The translations under genes were made by a program, and so were the position numbers. The notes below the pieces were generated by a model. That model was not told the origin of the DNA, ran no database searches, and saw only the letters and a list, made by a program, of their open reading frames with translations. A DNA stretch of 64,000 nt, taken from assembly GCF_905475345.1 (NCBI RefSeq), contig NC_066586.1, positions 16,950,812-17,014,811 on the forward strand. The letters run 5' to 3'. Source of the DNA: Vespula vulgaris (Eukaryota; Arthropoda; Insecta; Hymenoptera; Vespidae). Shown one piece after another: positions 17,670-30,400 of the stretch (the first letter of the stretch is position 1; the number at the start of each line of letters is the position of its first letter).

Positions 17670-18049
17670 CCATAAGAAACAAAACTTTTGTAAATTTTAC
17701 ATATATATATATTTTCTTGTTCGATCAATCGATTTGTTTGTTTTTATGTGTATATATATATATTATACAATATTATATTATATTATATTATATTATATTA
17801 TATTATATTATATTATATTATATTATATTATATTATATTATATTATATTATATATATATACATACAGATGTAATTTCCTACATAGTTGTTTTTCTAGGAA
17901 AAGAAAAAAAAGAAAAAAAAATATTAAAAAAAAAAAAATTAAGATATTATTTAATCGAAATAATAACTCGCTGGCGCGTCTCTTATTCGAAGAAAAAAGA
18001 AAAGAAAAGGGGTCGTTCCCCGTTTTATTTATAAGTGCATATATATTTA
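16557..18049. other. 3' flank of the LRR gene, non-coding
   Basis: T-rich sequence directly follows the stop codon. The first reasonable polyadenylation hexamer noticed is AATAAA at about 17360-17365. A (GA)n tract lies at about 17607-17668. An (ATTAT)n pentanucleotide array lies at about 17765-17852 and creates a spurious Tyr/Ile/Leu open frame. Confidence 0.55.
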
Positions 18050-19340
18050 TTTTCGAGTACCATTAGGAATATTTTATGTTTAGTGGGGTATTTCGCAAAC
18101 ACTTCGGGATATAAACTAAAATTATGTAAAAATAAAAAATGAAAAGAAAAGAAAGGAAAAGGAAGAAGAAAGAGAAAAGAAAAAAAAAAGTATACTATAT
18201 ATATAAATATATAAGAAAACACTTTTCTTGCGTTTTCATACATGTCAATATAAAATGGCGACATCCACGAGAGAAAGCGCATCAGCAACAATCGCCCGTA
18301 AAATATAAAGAAAACAAATAAAATAAAAATTATGTACATACGTTTTTCGTTGCGTTTGCGAGTAAACAGGCGGATAAAAAAAAAGATATAAAAGAAAAAA
18401 AAAATAAATAAATGAATAGGAAAAAATATTGTAAAAGACTGTGTTGTTTAATAAATGTATCGTTTTTTCTTGCTACAAGGAAAAGAGTATACAATTTCCT
18501 CTACCCTCACATTTTCGTGTTAAAAATCATGTTCCCTTCATTAAGTAGAATCTTTTGCAGATATTTTGAACCAGTAGTACATGTATACGAACCGAAATTA
18601 TTTAAAAACGAAAAAGGAACAAAAAGAAATGAAAGCATGAAAAGGAAAAAAGAAAAAAGAATGGAATACACTTGGAATCGCATCAGCGACCGAGTGTAAA
18701 ATAAAAGAAAAGATAAAATTAAAAATAAAATGAAATAAACATCGTTTGCATGCGTGTACGTTTTTCGTTGTGTTTGCAAATAAACACGTGGATAAACAAA
18801 GGAAAAATAAGAAAAGGAAAATAATGTAAAAGACTGTGCTGTTTAATAAATACATCGTTTTGTCTGCTTGCCAGATAAAAGAGCATGAAATTTCGACAGT
18901 TCAAAAACTTCCACATTAAAAGTCACATTTCTTTCGTTAAGTAGAATCTTCAGCAGACATTTCGAGCTGCACACGTATATGAAATTATTTAAAAACGAAA
19001 AACAAATCGAAAAAAAAAAGGGTAAAAGTAAAAAGAAAAAAAAGAAAAAAAGAAGTGATGGCATGCACGAGAGATATCGTATCAGCGACCGACTGCAAAA
19101 TAAAATGAGAAAAAGAAAGAAACAAAAAATAAAACGAAATAAAAATCACGTATATGCGTTTTTCGTTGCGTTTGCGAGCGAACAGGAGGATTAAAAAAAA
19201 AAAAGAGAAAAAGGAAAAACAATGTAAAAGACTGCGTCGTTTAATAAATGCATCGTTTTTTTGTTTTCTCTATTTTTTTTTTTTTTTGGTTACTAGAGAA
19301 ACAGGATATGAAATTTTCGCGTTAAAAATCAAATGTGTTC
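18050..19340. repeat. Diverged ~400-bp tandem repeat, three clear copies plus a partial
   Basis: The marker GTAAAAGACTGTG (or GCG) followed by GTTTAATAAAT recurs at about 18431, 18826 and 19224 (spacing 395 and 398). A second marker, CGTTTTTCGTTG, recurs at about 18341, 18759 and 19158. Between them, each unit carries ATTATTTAAAAACGAAAAA and a CATCAGCGACCGA segment. A fourth, more degraded unit seems to begin near 18050. Units are A-rich with scattered indels. The open frames inside are short Lys-rich shadows, so I do not read this as a gene. Confidence 0.75.
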
Positions 19341-20332
19341 TCTCGACTATCAAATGATAAATAGATACGTGAGAAAAATATTAGAAGAATCGATTAATCT
19401 GGAAATGATGACTAAATCGCAAACGAATGACGTACTTTTGATATCTAATCGTAATGTTAAGTATCATATTCGATATGGGATTTGTAACATTAAATCTTTT
19501 TCAGAATTTTTCATTTTTCTTAATCGTTCGTTTCTATCCTTGAACTTTATTTAACATTTTATATCGATATCTAATAAGGAAATTAATATTTATTTTAAAA
19601 AGGAAAAGTAAGAAATGAAGTGAAATATTTCATTGACATATAGCTCATAATTGCAATGAATGTTTAACGAAATAAATTTAAATGTAAAGTAAGTTTCGTA
19701 TTGATCGCACACACATAAAACGCTGATTATAGAAATGATTTATACAAAAAAAAAAGAGAGAGAAAAAAAATAATTATTTTCAAATAATGCGAATTCAAAT
19801 TTTGTGAAATTCTACACAAAGAAATCATTTCTTAAGAATAAATATATACACACATATATATATATATATAAATACGTATATATATATAAATATATATGCG
19901 TATTTATATAAATATATATACATATAGCTACTACTTTTTTCTATGCTTGTTATTCTAAAAAAAAAACATGACAATAATTATTTTCAAATAATATAAATGA
20001 AAAAAATCAAAATTATATATATATATATATTTGTATTTAGACCACTCTCGTTATCATCAACTTATATACATATATATACACACACACATATATATATACA
20101 TATACACACAATCATAGTTCACTTAATACTAGTCATTCATTCGATTAGTCTATAAACGGAGTTGACTAACTGAGTACAGTGAAACGTTTTCGACTAATCG
20201 GCTAATAGGGTTCCACGGTGTTAGTTGAATAAGATTTTTTGTCGTTTAATCTATTCGACCGTGTAAACGGTTAATAATCGGTCAACTACACGATCAGGAC
20301 ACAAGAATCTATATAGCGATAAAAGCATGACA

Positions 20333-20389
<57 letters not shown>

Positions 20390-20717
20390 TAATGCATGAA
20401 ACGTGTAATAAAAACTTTTATCGCGACGTAGTAAATCCTACATAAGATTCGTTTCTACATTCCTCTATTAATTGCTTCGTTAAAATTATTTATTACGATT
20501 GCGAGAAAGACATATTCGAACATTTTTCTAATTTTCTCAAGATGATAAATAGTAAAAAAAAATAAAGGAAGTAAAAATGAAAAATATCGTATCAAATTCT
20601 TTCAAACGATTTAACAAAGTCCAATCGTACGATCAAGTAATAATTTAGGTTATCGTCCGATCTGCTTCAAAACGAATTTATTATATATATATATATAAAC
20701 TTTCTTAATTATTAATT
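19341..20717. other. AT-rich intergenic DNA
   Basis: No gene supported. Contains TA/ATAT tracts (19855-19925, 20015-20100), a unique patch at about 20130-20290 with reiterated GTTGACTAA and GACTAATC words, and a GA tract (20340-20390). Confidence 0.6.
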
Positions 20718-20855
20718 ATTAAATATTGACTCTTAAAATTATACATATATAATTCCAATAGAAAATTGTAATAAAACATTTCTATCACATTCATTGAAAG
20801 AAAAAAATATGAGAATAGAATTTATATTATTAAGAAATATTAATTCTTAAAATTC

Positions 20856-20902
<47 letters not shown>

Positions 20903-20966
20903 CCAATAGAAAATTTTAATAGAACATTTCTATCACATTCATTGAAAGAAAAAAATATGAGAATAC
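20718..20966. repeat. Two-copy tandem duplication (~148 bp offset)
   Basis: The segment starting AATTCCAATAGAAAATT and ending AAAAATATGAGAATA occurs at 20751-20818 and again at about 20899-20965 with only a few substitutions. The second copy carries an expanded (TA)n in front, so the microsatellite grew after or during the duplication. Confidence 0.8.
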
Positions 20967-21249
20967 GAATACGAGGAAGAAGAAGAAATAAAAGAAAGAA
21001 AGAAAGAAAAGATAGGGAAGAAAAAGAAAAGAAAGAGATACGAAGTTATAGCGAAGATCGTTGAAGAATAAAAAAAAAAAAAGTTACAAAAAACACCGTT
21101 CGAAAGTTTATACTAAAAGTAATAAAATAAAACGTGGATATTAAAAGAAAGAAGAAAGAGAAAGGAAGAAGAGAAAAAAAAATAGAAAAACAGACGAAGC
21201 AATTGCATGAAAACGTTTAATTTTGCAATGGTGTTGTATTATTTGGCGC

Positions 21250-21510
21250 TGCGGTAACATGGTGTCGCTAGTGTCGCAATGAAAAAGCCGCAATACGCAG
21301 GCAGCGCTCGTACCTAGCGAATCTTTAGAATAAAACTCGATGAGTGGTAGTTTTCATCATCATCATCCACCTCGTCGTCGTCGGCGTCGTCGTCGTCGTC
21401 GTCGTTGTGTCGTGTGGTGTCGGTGTCGGTGTCGGTGTCGGTATCTATAATAATCGGTATCTATAAGTCGTTCAAACGCGACGAACGTTGCTCATTTCAT
21501 CTGACGAACG
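21250..21510 (+). promoter_or_regulatory. Promoter/5' UTR of the ABHD-type hydrolase
   Basis: A GC-rich, CpG-rich block precedes the first coding exon. It holds CGCTAGTGTCGC (21266-21277), a 12-mer found again in the GC-rich region at 41570-41581, then GTC-trinucleotide repeats (about 21371-21405) and a GGTGTC minisatellite (about 21414-21443). The position directly before a coding start supports a promoter or 5' UTR; the start site itself is not resolved. Confidence 0.45.
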
Positions 21511-22072
21511 ATGGTGGTTCTAGATATTTTCGAAAATATATCATCGGTTCCGAAGCTTTATTATGGAGCTTTATTCGGAATTGGTTTCAGCTTTTATTAC
21601 CTTTTCGAGGTCGTTAAAGTAAGTAAATCATTAAATATAGAGAACTGTTATTTTACGTAACAGGATTACTATATCTAGTTATATATGTATATTTATTAGA
21701 TATACATATATATATATTTCTATATCTGCTTATATATGTATATATAGTTATATATATAGTTTTATATATATGTACTTAATTATATATGTATATATAATTA
21801 TATAGTTACATATATATAATTATATGTATATATATGTATGTATGTATGTATGCATATATGATTGTATATATATACATATATATACTAGAAATTATCTAAG
21901 ATCTTCGTGTTTCATAATTTTTTGTTGGTTAATAAATGAGTATATTTTTTTTAATTATCCAATACGAACGCATTTAAAATTATATAGTGCACGCAGCGCG
22001 CCAATCGCGAATTTGAAAAAATATCTAAGTACGGAATATTCGAATTGGAGTTTGTAATTTTCTTTATAAATT

Positions 22073-22113
<41 letters not shown>

Positions 22114-23661
22114 GGTTAGCAACCGTGTGTTTATAATTCAATGTTATCGATAAAACATTAATAATTTAGATTCGAATTAAGCCCGAGGTATTTAGATAGC
22201 CTTTTCGTTTTCTCTCCGGCGAAATTAAATCTCGAAAAATTTTTATCAAACTTTTTTCTTTCGTTTACTTTTTTTTTCTTTTCTTTTTCTTTTCTTTTCT
22301 GTTTCTTTTAAACGTTAAGGTGAAAAACAAAACAAAAAAAAAAAAGAAAAGACAAAAATTGTAGCATATTTGCCAGCGTATTTTGTCTTTCGCGTGAGAC
22401 ATGCAACGACAGTCGGTATTTTACCCTTGTGCGTATGTGTGTGTGTAATTGGTTTATTAGAACACTTAGTTTTTACTAAATTATTAAAATAATAATAATA
22501 ATAATAATAATAATAGTAATAGTAATAATAAATCAAAAAACATAATTACACGTTAATCATAGAATAATAAAGCAAAAAAGAAAAAAGATAAAAAAGAAAT
22601 GAAAAAGAAAGAAAATATAGCCATTAATAAATTCGATATATCTATATCTCTTAAACGTTATTTCAATTATTATCACAAGAAAAAAAAGAAAAGAAAAGAA
22701 AAAGAAAAGTAATATATTTCATACGGTAATAGATTCTTATCGATTCTCAACTGAGCAATCATTTTCAAGGTTGTCATTTTTAATGAAATGTCGACGTTTT
22801 ATTTATTTATTTATTAATTTATGTATGACGTAAGAAATCGAATATTATGTTATCTCAAGGTTTACATGTTAAATTGTTTTTCTTTTCTATTTCTTTTTTC
22901 TTTTCTCTCTCTCTTTCTCACAATCTATGAGATCGAATAATAATAAAATAAAAAAATACGAATAAATATAAAAATAATAAAATACATGAATAATAATTAT
23001 AATGTTAATATATACTTTGTGTAGACCCCATTATTGGTATGCGCGAAAGGACCATTTCGTTCCTTTTTAGAGGATCATGTGCCATTGGTGAAAAATAAAT
23101 TTTGGCCTACTCTATGGTGTTTCGAATCACGAGCGCAAACCGTATTAGCAAGTATAGTTAGAGCACGTGTATTACCAACAATTCATTACCGCAGGTTGGT
23201 AGATAGATAGTAACAAGAACGAATGAGTGAGTGAGTGAGTGAGTGAGTGAGTGAGTGAATAATCGAATAAGAGAATGTAAAAGAATGAGAAAAAGAGTAA
23301 GAAATAGATATATAAATATAGATATGACGAATCTCGATTGATCCTATTACGTCATATTAACGTTTTATTTCCACACAGAGAAATTTTCACATTGTCCGAT
23401 GGCGGCGAGGTTGCTTTAGATTGGGCTGAGGAAAACTGTCCGACTACGTCACCAATTGTTATCATTTTACCAGGTCTTACCGGTGCTAGTAATACGGAAT
23501 ATATCAAATGTCTGGTATCAGCAGCCAAGAAATCACGTATAAGATGCGTAATATTCAATAACAGAGGATTGGGTGGTGTTAAATTGAAGGTAAAGGAAAA
23601 AGAAAAAGAAATAAATAGAAAACGATATTAATAATAATAATAATAATTATTATTATCATAA

Positions 23662-23692
<31 letters not shown>

Positions 23693-24528
23693 ATTATCGA
23701 ACGAATTCTCGTTTATGATTTATTAAGATTACAATAATCAGTAGTAGACAATTCGTGATACAGTTATCAATAGTAAGTCCAACTAGTACGACACATACAC
23801 GCGTGCGCATTTACGTACATGTACACACGCACGTACACACCACAAACATACATACACATATACACACCCGTGTACCCCGGCAGTTCTATTTAATACAATT
23901 TCATTAACGTTAACTCCCCGTTACGAAATCGTTCTCTATTGAGCAGTTACCATCGCGTGACACTATCTTGTAATTTACCGTCGACCCGTTATTCTCGTTT
24001 AGGGCTCTCTAGTATCGACACGAGTTACTAACATTCAAAGTGACTCATAAGTCATTTGAATGAATGATTAAATGACAATATGCGCGAGTACATACGTACT
24101 AAGATAAATTTAATTATATATGACGTATTTATATATGTATGTATATTTATGCGAAAAACGTTGACAAAATTAACATGTTCATTATCATTTTCTTTTCTTT
24201 TTTTTTTTTTTTGTTTTTGTTCTTCTCTCTATTTACTACTAACAATAGACACCACGGACTTATTGCGCCGCTAATTGCGACGATCTGGCAGAGATTATCG
24301 AGCATTTAAAAAAATTACATCCTAATGTTCCCCTCGGTGCAACTGGTATTTCAATGGGAGGGTAAGGATATTTATCTCTTTTTTTTTTTTTCTTTCCTTG
24401 TACCAATTAAAACATCTAAAAATTAATTTTATTTTGTAAATAGAAGTTTGTATTATTATTCTCGTACATGTGTGTGTGTGTATATATATATACAATATAA
24501 TATATATATGCACACATACATACATAGA

Positions 24529-24563
<35 letters not shown>

Positions 24564-25439
24564 TTGTTGTATTATATTTCAGATTGATATTGGGTAATTA
24601 TCTAGCACAAAACGGTGAAGCTGCGAAAGATAAATTAAAGGGATGTTTTATCATCTCAGTGCCTTGGAACGTATTTGCCGCAACAAAAAACATCGAAGAT
24701 AATTATATAAATTTGATGTTGAATAAGCATTTAGCTAGTAATCTTTGTCGTACGGTAAAAAAATATTACTCCTCTTTGGAGACTGGCTTAGAAAACGTGG
24801 ATATGAACGACGTCTTACGTGTGAGTATATAATACAACGCGATTAAATGTGAAATAAAAATTTTAAAGGACAAAAAGTTGACTACAAGAAGAAAAAGAAA
24901 AAAGAATAGAACCTCCTGCATTATTTTTCTTATTTTCCTATTTACAATATATTCATATATTTTCAGAGTCAAACCGTACGAGAATTCGATTCGAACTTTA
25001 CGACCAAGCAATTTGGTTTCAAAGACGTCGAAGAGTATTATCAGAAAGCAACGTTACATGATAAATTGCATTTAATGGAGGTACCGGTGTTATGCCTTAA
25101 TGCGGCGGATGATCCATTCCAACCGTTAGAAGGTAAATAAAAAAACAAAACAAAAAGATAGATAAAGTAGTAAAAAAATAAAGAAAAAAATTCGTAACTA
25201 TTTATCCTAAGTAAGTAACAAAATGGTTTAAAACATAACGATTATTTTAATTTATAGCCATACCACTAAACGAATTTAGCAAAACTGAAAACGTCGCCAT
25301 CGTGGTAACTTCGCGCGGTGGTCACATTGGATTCCTCGAAGGTTTTTGGCCAGTAAAAGAGGAACAATATATAAGCAAACTATTTTGCCAATATTACACT
25401 GCTCTATTTACCACTGGTATGGATTTACTTTCCCATTAA
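21511..25439 (+). CDS. ABHD3: Alpha/beta hydrolase, ABHD1/ABHD3 family, 395 aa
   Basis: Seven exons: 21511-21618, 23025-23194, 23379-23589, 24249-24361, 24583-24820, 24967-25132 and 25258-25439. All have GT..AG borders and compatible phases. The start is the first ATG of an N-terminal membrane anchor (hydrophobic segment about residues 16-34). Family blocks follow in order: FWPTLWCFESRAQT, DGGEVALDW, ILPGLTGAS, FNNRGLGG, LKTPRTYCAAN, the nucleophile elbow GISMGG (Ser about 198), NAADDP (acid about 328/329) and RGGHIGF (His about 358). In mammals ABHD3 is a membrane phospholipase acting on medium-chain and oxidatively truncated phosphatidylcholines; the same lipid-hydrolase activity is inferred here. 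ABHD1 and ABHD3 are not separable by eye, so the symbol is approximate; ABHD2 is excluded by the LKTPRTYCAAN and SMGG blocks. The stop at 25437-25439 faces a convergent neighbour 750 bp away. Confidence 0.93.
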
Positions 25440-26186
25440 AAGATGTATCGTTGTTTTGACATCATCGAAGAGAATCGTCGATGCAAACATTTTTAGTAAT
25501 TATTCGGGGCGATTGATCAAGGTGTGCCATTGTAAGTTATTACTTGTCTTTTTTTGTTTTCTTCTTTTTTTCTTTATATATATATATATAATATACATAT
25601 ATATATATGTATACGTACATACAATACATGTGTAAATATATATATATATATAAATATATTAAAAACGACACGTTACACGACGATGATTAAAACGCCAACA
25701 ATACATTCCTAAAATAAAATTAAAAAAAATATATATATATAAAAAAACGGGCGAAGTTTTAGTATTATTATTATTCATAGATTGCATTGTATGCGTTAAT
25801 TATGATTTAGCCATACGAAGAAAAATCTCATTATACATATATACATAAAATTATACTTATTTATAAAATATATATATGAAGTGATTATTTTTCTTCGAAT
25901 ATCAACTATAGTTGTCCGTACGATAGCGTTTCATATGCGTGAAATAATTTTTAATAATTTATTAACAAGAAAAGTAAAAAAGAAAAAAAGGAAAAGAAAA
26001 GAAAAATAGAAAAAGAAGAAGGAAGAAGTATGTGAAACACGCGTATGCATTTATCTTTCATAAACATTTACGCAAATAAATTGTTTTTTTCCGACGACGA
26101 TTATATTATATCACAAATAATAATACCTGAACCCCCGTAATAATTTTAGAAGATGTACAAACAGTAATATATAACATTTACATACG
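25440..26186. other. Convergent 3' intergenic spacer
   Basis: AT-rich DNA between the stop codon of the ABHD-type gene (plus) and that of prolyl endopeptidase (minus). Several AATAAA-like hexamers on either strand could serve the two 3' ends. (TA)n tracts lie at about 25575-25655. No additional gene is seen. Confidence 0.6.
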
Positions 26187-29100
26187 TTATAGCTTGAATT
26201 TTAAATTCAAAGCTTGGACGATGAACGATAAAATGTCTGTGTTCTCCTCGATCTAAAAACAAACAGAACAAAATCGAATGTTTATACGATTGTTAATAAC
26301 GTGTGTGACGTAGTTGAAATTTAATTAATAAATAATACTAACAACTTTAGTGGTTGGTTTTCCACCGCCATGGCCAGCCTTAGTATCTATTCTTGCGAGT
26401 AGTGGATTTGTTTGATTTGGTACATTTCCAAGCGTATATTGTAAAGTGGCTATGAGCTTAAGACTATGTAACGGGACAACACGATCATCGTGATCGGCTG
26501 TTAAAAGCAATGTAGCTGGATATTGAGAACCATCTTTTGGTATCTTAACATTGTGTAATGGTGAATATTTAATTAAATTTGCAAAATGCTTCGGATTTTC
26601 TGAACTTCCGTAATCGGAGACCCAAGCAGAACCGATCGTAAACTTATGAAAGCGTAACATATCCATCACACTGAAAAAATATATTATAAGATAAAAGACA
26701 TACTTTTAAATTAATCAACTTCTTTTTCGATAACGTCATGAAAAACATTCCACAGATATTTTTTTTTTTTTAACTTTTCAAAAGTCTTTTAAAGATTTTA
26801 TCTTACATTTAAAGAATTGAATTTAAGAAAAAAAAAAAAAAAAGAAAAAGAAAGAAAAAAAAAGAAAATAAAAGTAAAATGTGAAAAATATGACGATGAA
26901 TCCTTTTGTATCTTTTATCAATATATTTATATGGATATATTTATTGAAAAAGCCATAAAAGAGATATTAAACGAATATATCGATTATATTATATTAGACA
27001 GTAAACGTGTCAATATTATTTTTTAATAAGAAAGAAAATAACTAACCCGACTTGTGCGATAGCAGCACCAAATAAACTCGGTCGCTGATTTATACAAGCA
27101 GCTACCAACAATCCACCATTACTTCCTCCTTGAATAGTTAATTTACTAGATGTAGTATAGCCATTGTCTATAAGATATTCTGCTGCACATTGAAAATCAT
27201 CGAATACGTTTTGCTTATTAAGTAGTCGACCACCATTGTGCCATTTTTCTCCATATTCTCTGAACGATAAAAAATAATTAATGATGTATATATATATAAT
27301 AATATAAATGTCAATAATATAATTAACTATATTATTAATTACGTATTCTTACCCTCCACCGCGAATATTTGGAATAGCAAGAACACCATTCAAATGTTGG
27401 ACAAAGACAAGCCTTGTTACGCTAAATACCGGTTGGATACTAACATTGAAACCACCATATCCATAAAGTAAAGCTGGCATAGAATTATCCAAAACTGCAT
27501 CCTAAAGTGCAATATTTATTTTATTTTTTTTTTTTAAGAACTCGTTCAGGTCTCAATTTTATTAAACATACTTACACTTTTCATAACGATAAACATAGGA
27601 ATTTGAGTACCGTCTTTACTAGTATAAAATACCTGTGACGTTTTATACAAACACGGATTAAAATTTTTTACTTTGATTTCACGATATACCTAAAAAAAAA
27701 AAAAGAAAAAGTATGTCAACGTATTTAGAAAATTACTTTCATCGATATATTTGACTCATTTGTCGCTAATACTAACTTTTGGTTCATCGTCATTTTTAAG
27801 ATCAGTCATGTATATGATTCCAGGCGTTAAAAAGGATGTGAATTGATAAAATATTTCGGAATACTTTTTATCTCCAGAAAAACCAACGATCGTACCAACG
27901 TCTAGTGGAAACGTTCTTAGTACTTTACCAGTTGTTAAACTATGCAATTGCAAAATATTCTAAAAATTTATATAAATTAATTTCATGATGATTATATTTA
28001 AATTCAATGATCTAATACAAATGCACTAACTTTAACATCTTGTATGTAACAGGCAACAAACTTATCTCCATCGACTGCAGTAGCCCAGTCCAAAACGTTA
28101 TCAGGATGTTCAGGTAACAATTCAGTCCATTTATCTTCTTTATAATCTAGCAAATCTATTGCTATTAATTTAAAGTTTGAGGCATTCTTGTTCGTACGAA
28201 ATATAGCTTTGGTACCAACATTTGTGACGTACTGATAATAAAATAATAATCATCATCGTTATTATTCGTATAGATAAAACAATGATATTTTTAAATTGTA
28301 ATGCTAGAAATACATTTTACTAACTTCATAATCGGCTTCGAGTTTATCAACGACTTGCGTCAGTGGCAATAAACCATCTATTTTGGAGTCAGGTTTTAAT
28401 TCCGTGAAGTATACTAGATTATCGCGACAATCTTTTAATGGTGTAACAATTAACCATTTTCCACAATCAGAAACCTGTGCTCCTCTAAAGAAATAGAAAT
28501 AAATATAAACAATTTGTTGCGCAAATTAATCAGTTGCATGTAAAAGATTTTTAATATTACTTACATCCTCCACAATGGTTCTTCTGGGAATTCTATTACA
28601 ACCACATCCTCCGACTGTGGTGTACCTACACGATGATAGCACAGTTTTTGATTCTGATCGTCTTGTGTCTCTAATCCATCAACTTTTCCCTTTTGATCGC
28701 GATAGTGTCCATAAAAGATACCCACGTTATCATGAGTCCAAGTCAAAGGTGAAAATTTTACTCTTTCCAATACCTCAGGATATTTTTCGCCTATTATAAT
28801 TAACATAAAAATTAATAACAAAATTATGAAAGAAATTATATTTAAGCATACCTCAGCATTAAAGGTATATTCACCGTACCAGTATTTGCATTGATAAAAT
28901 GTATCGTGTTCCAATCTGAACCGCTACTGGATAATCCGTATGCGAAGATACTACCATCTTCGCTAAATTTGCTAAATGATATTGCAACAGTGCCATCCTC
29001 GGAAAGAGTATTTGGATCGAGAAATACTTGAGGTTCGCTATCTAAGGTATCTTGTACGTATAATACGCTGAAAGCAATATCAGTCGTTAAGTGAAAATCA

Positions 29101-29796
29101 AAATACAAACAAATAGAATTTTTCTTTATATTACCTTTGATTTTGCAAGCCGGTATTCTTGTAAAAGTAATATTTATTTCCATGTTTGGCAGGACACATA
29201 TATTTAGGAAAATCCCATAATTGTTTTAATCTATCGTGAATATCCTGACGCCATTTGCACGAAGCTAAATACGGTTTGGTTAATGCATTTTGCGTTTCAA
29301 TAAAAGATTCTGTTTCTTGTGAATTTGGATCTTCTAACCATCTATATGGATCGGATATCTGTACAATCAATTCAATTCGTTAGACCGTACAAATGCGTAG
29401 TTTTTTTTTAATAATGCCCTTGTATCTATCACATATTTTAAATATTTTATTCGCTATAAAATATTTTAAATATATCAGTAAGAATACAAATTAATGATAT
29501 GTTTATAAATATCAGAACTTTTCGTTTACATATATTTACTATACAAGAGAGAAAAATATTCTGCCAATCATACTGATAAGATTCTCTTTGTTCGCCCATT
29601 ACGAGTCAATAAAAAAAAAAATATATACGTTTATATTATTTTCCAGAAAGAAGTCAAATTTCTTGAAAATAAGAAAGAGAATAATCTATCAAAAACATTT
29701 TTAGATAAACGTGCCTACTTCGAAATAAATACATAAATGTTTTTCAAATTTGAAGCATTGGCCAGTCGTAGTAGTGAAAAGAGAAAAAAGAAAGAG

Positions 29797-29827
<31 letters not shown>

Positions 29828-30102
29828 GAGAGAGAGAGAAAATTTGACATAACCTCTATAATCGAATAATGAAAAATGTATACTAACCTCAACACCGTGA
29901 TAATTTTCAATGATAGTTTCGTCGCGACGAACAACTGGATATTGCAATTTTGTCATTGTTGTTGATTTTATCTTGTTCCTTGGTCCTCGATCGTAAAAAG
30001 CCTAATTGTGCAGAAGATGTTCGTGTAACGATATTAAGAGAATAAGGAATGCAAGAAGAAAGGAGATATTCGAAAGATAAAGAGAGAGAGAGAAAGAGAG
30101 AA

Positions 30103-30135
<33 letters not shown>

Positions 30136-30376
30136 AAGAAAGAAAGGAAAAAAAAAGATAAAAAAACAAAGATTACGCAGCACGTTTATATTATACCCTT
30201 ACTTTTGTCGTCTTCGAAAACGATGAAATACGGATTAGACGTAAGTTAGCAGAGCTTAACGTGTTTCTTAAAACGTTCCTGTCGATCCCTATGGCACTCC
30301 TAAAAAGCTGCCTCTGAAATACGTTTACCAGTAAGAAGGGTGATAGAACAGGAACAGCAGTCGTCATTCCATACAT
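26187..30376 (-). CDS. PREP: Prolyl endopeptidase (prolyl oligopeptidase, S9A)
   Basis: Thirteen minus-strand exons: 30376-30203, 30001-29888, 29358-29135, 29067-28880, 28790-28565, 28484-28325, 28231-28031, 27959-27777, 27689-27576, 27501-27353, 27259-27047, 26670-26343 and 26252-26187. All phases fit. From the conserved Met at 29956 the protein is 706 aa (the human enzyme is about 710). Landmarks in order: DPYRWLEDP, YFYKNTGLQNQ, the beta-propeller blades, LYGYGGFN, the nucleophile motif GGSNGG (Ser about 551), TADHDDRV (Asp about 637) and TKAGHGGGKP (His about 676). It is a serine peptidase that cleaves short peptides after proline, normally cytosolic. The two upstream exons add 73 residues in frame (total 779), rich in Arg/Ser and hydrophobics and resembling a mitochondrial presequence. 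One junction (28880) uses a weak GTACGG donor but gives the only frame matching the family. Confidence 0.95.
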
Positions 30377-30400
30377 CTTACTATCGACTGAACTCTCTCT
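30377..30400 (-). promoter_or_regulatory. Possible core promoter (initiator) of prolyl endopeptidase
   Basis: On the minus strand the sequence just before the first ATG (30376) reads GAGAGAGAGTTCAGTCGATAG. It contains an arthropod initiator match (TTCAGT) about 15-20 bases upstream and an AT-rich AAAATATAC element further up. If used, the 5' UTR would be very short. Confidence 0.3.

Noticed and set aside
20130..20290. Possible inverted-repeat element with GTTGACTAA/GACTAATC words
   Set aside because: The arms match only in short, imperfect pieces; no convincing terminal inverted repeat or target-site duplication.
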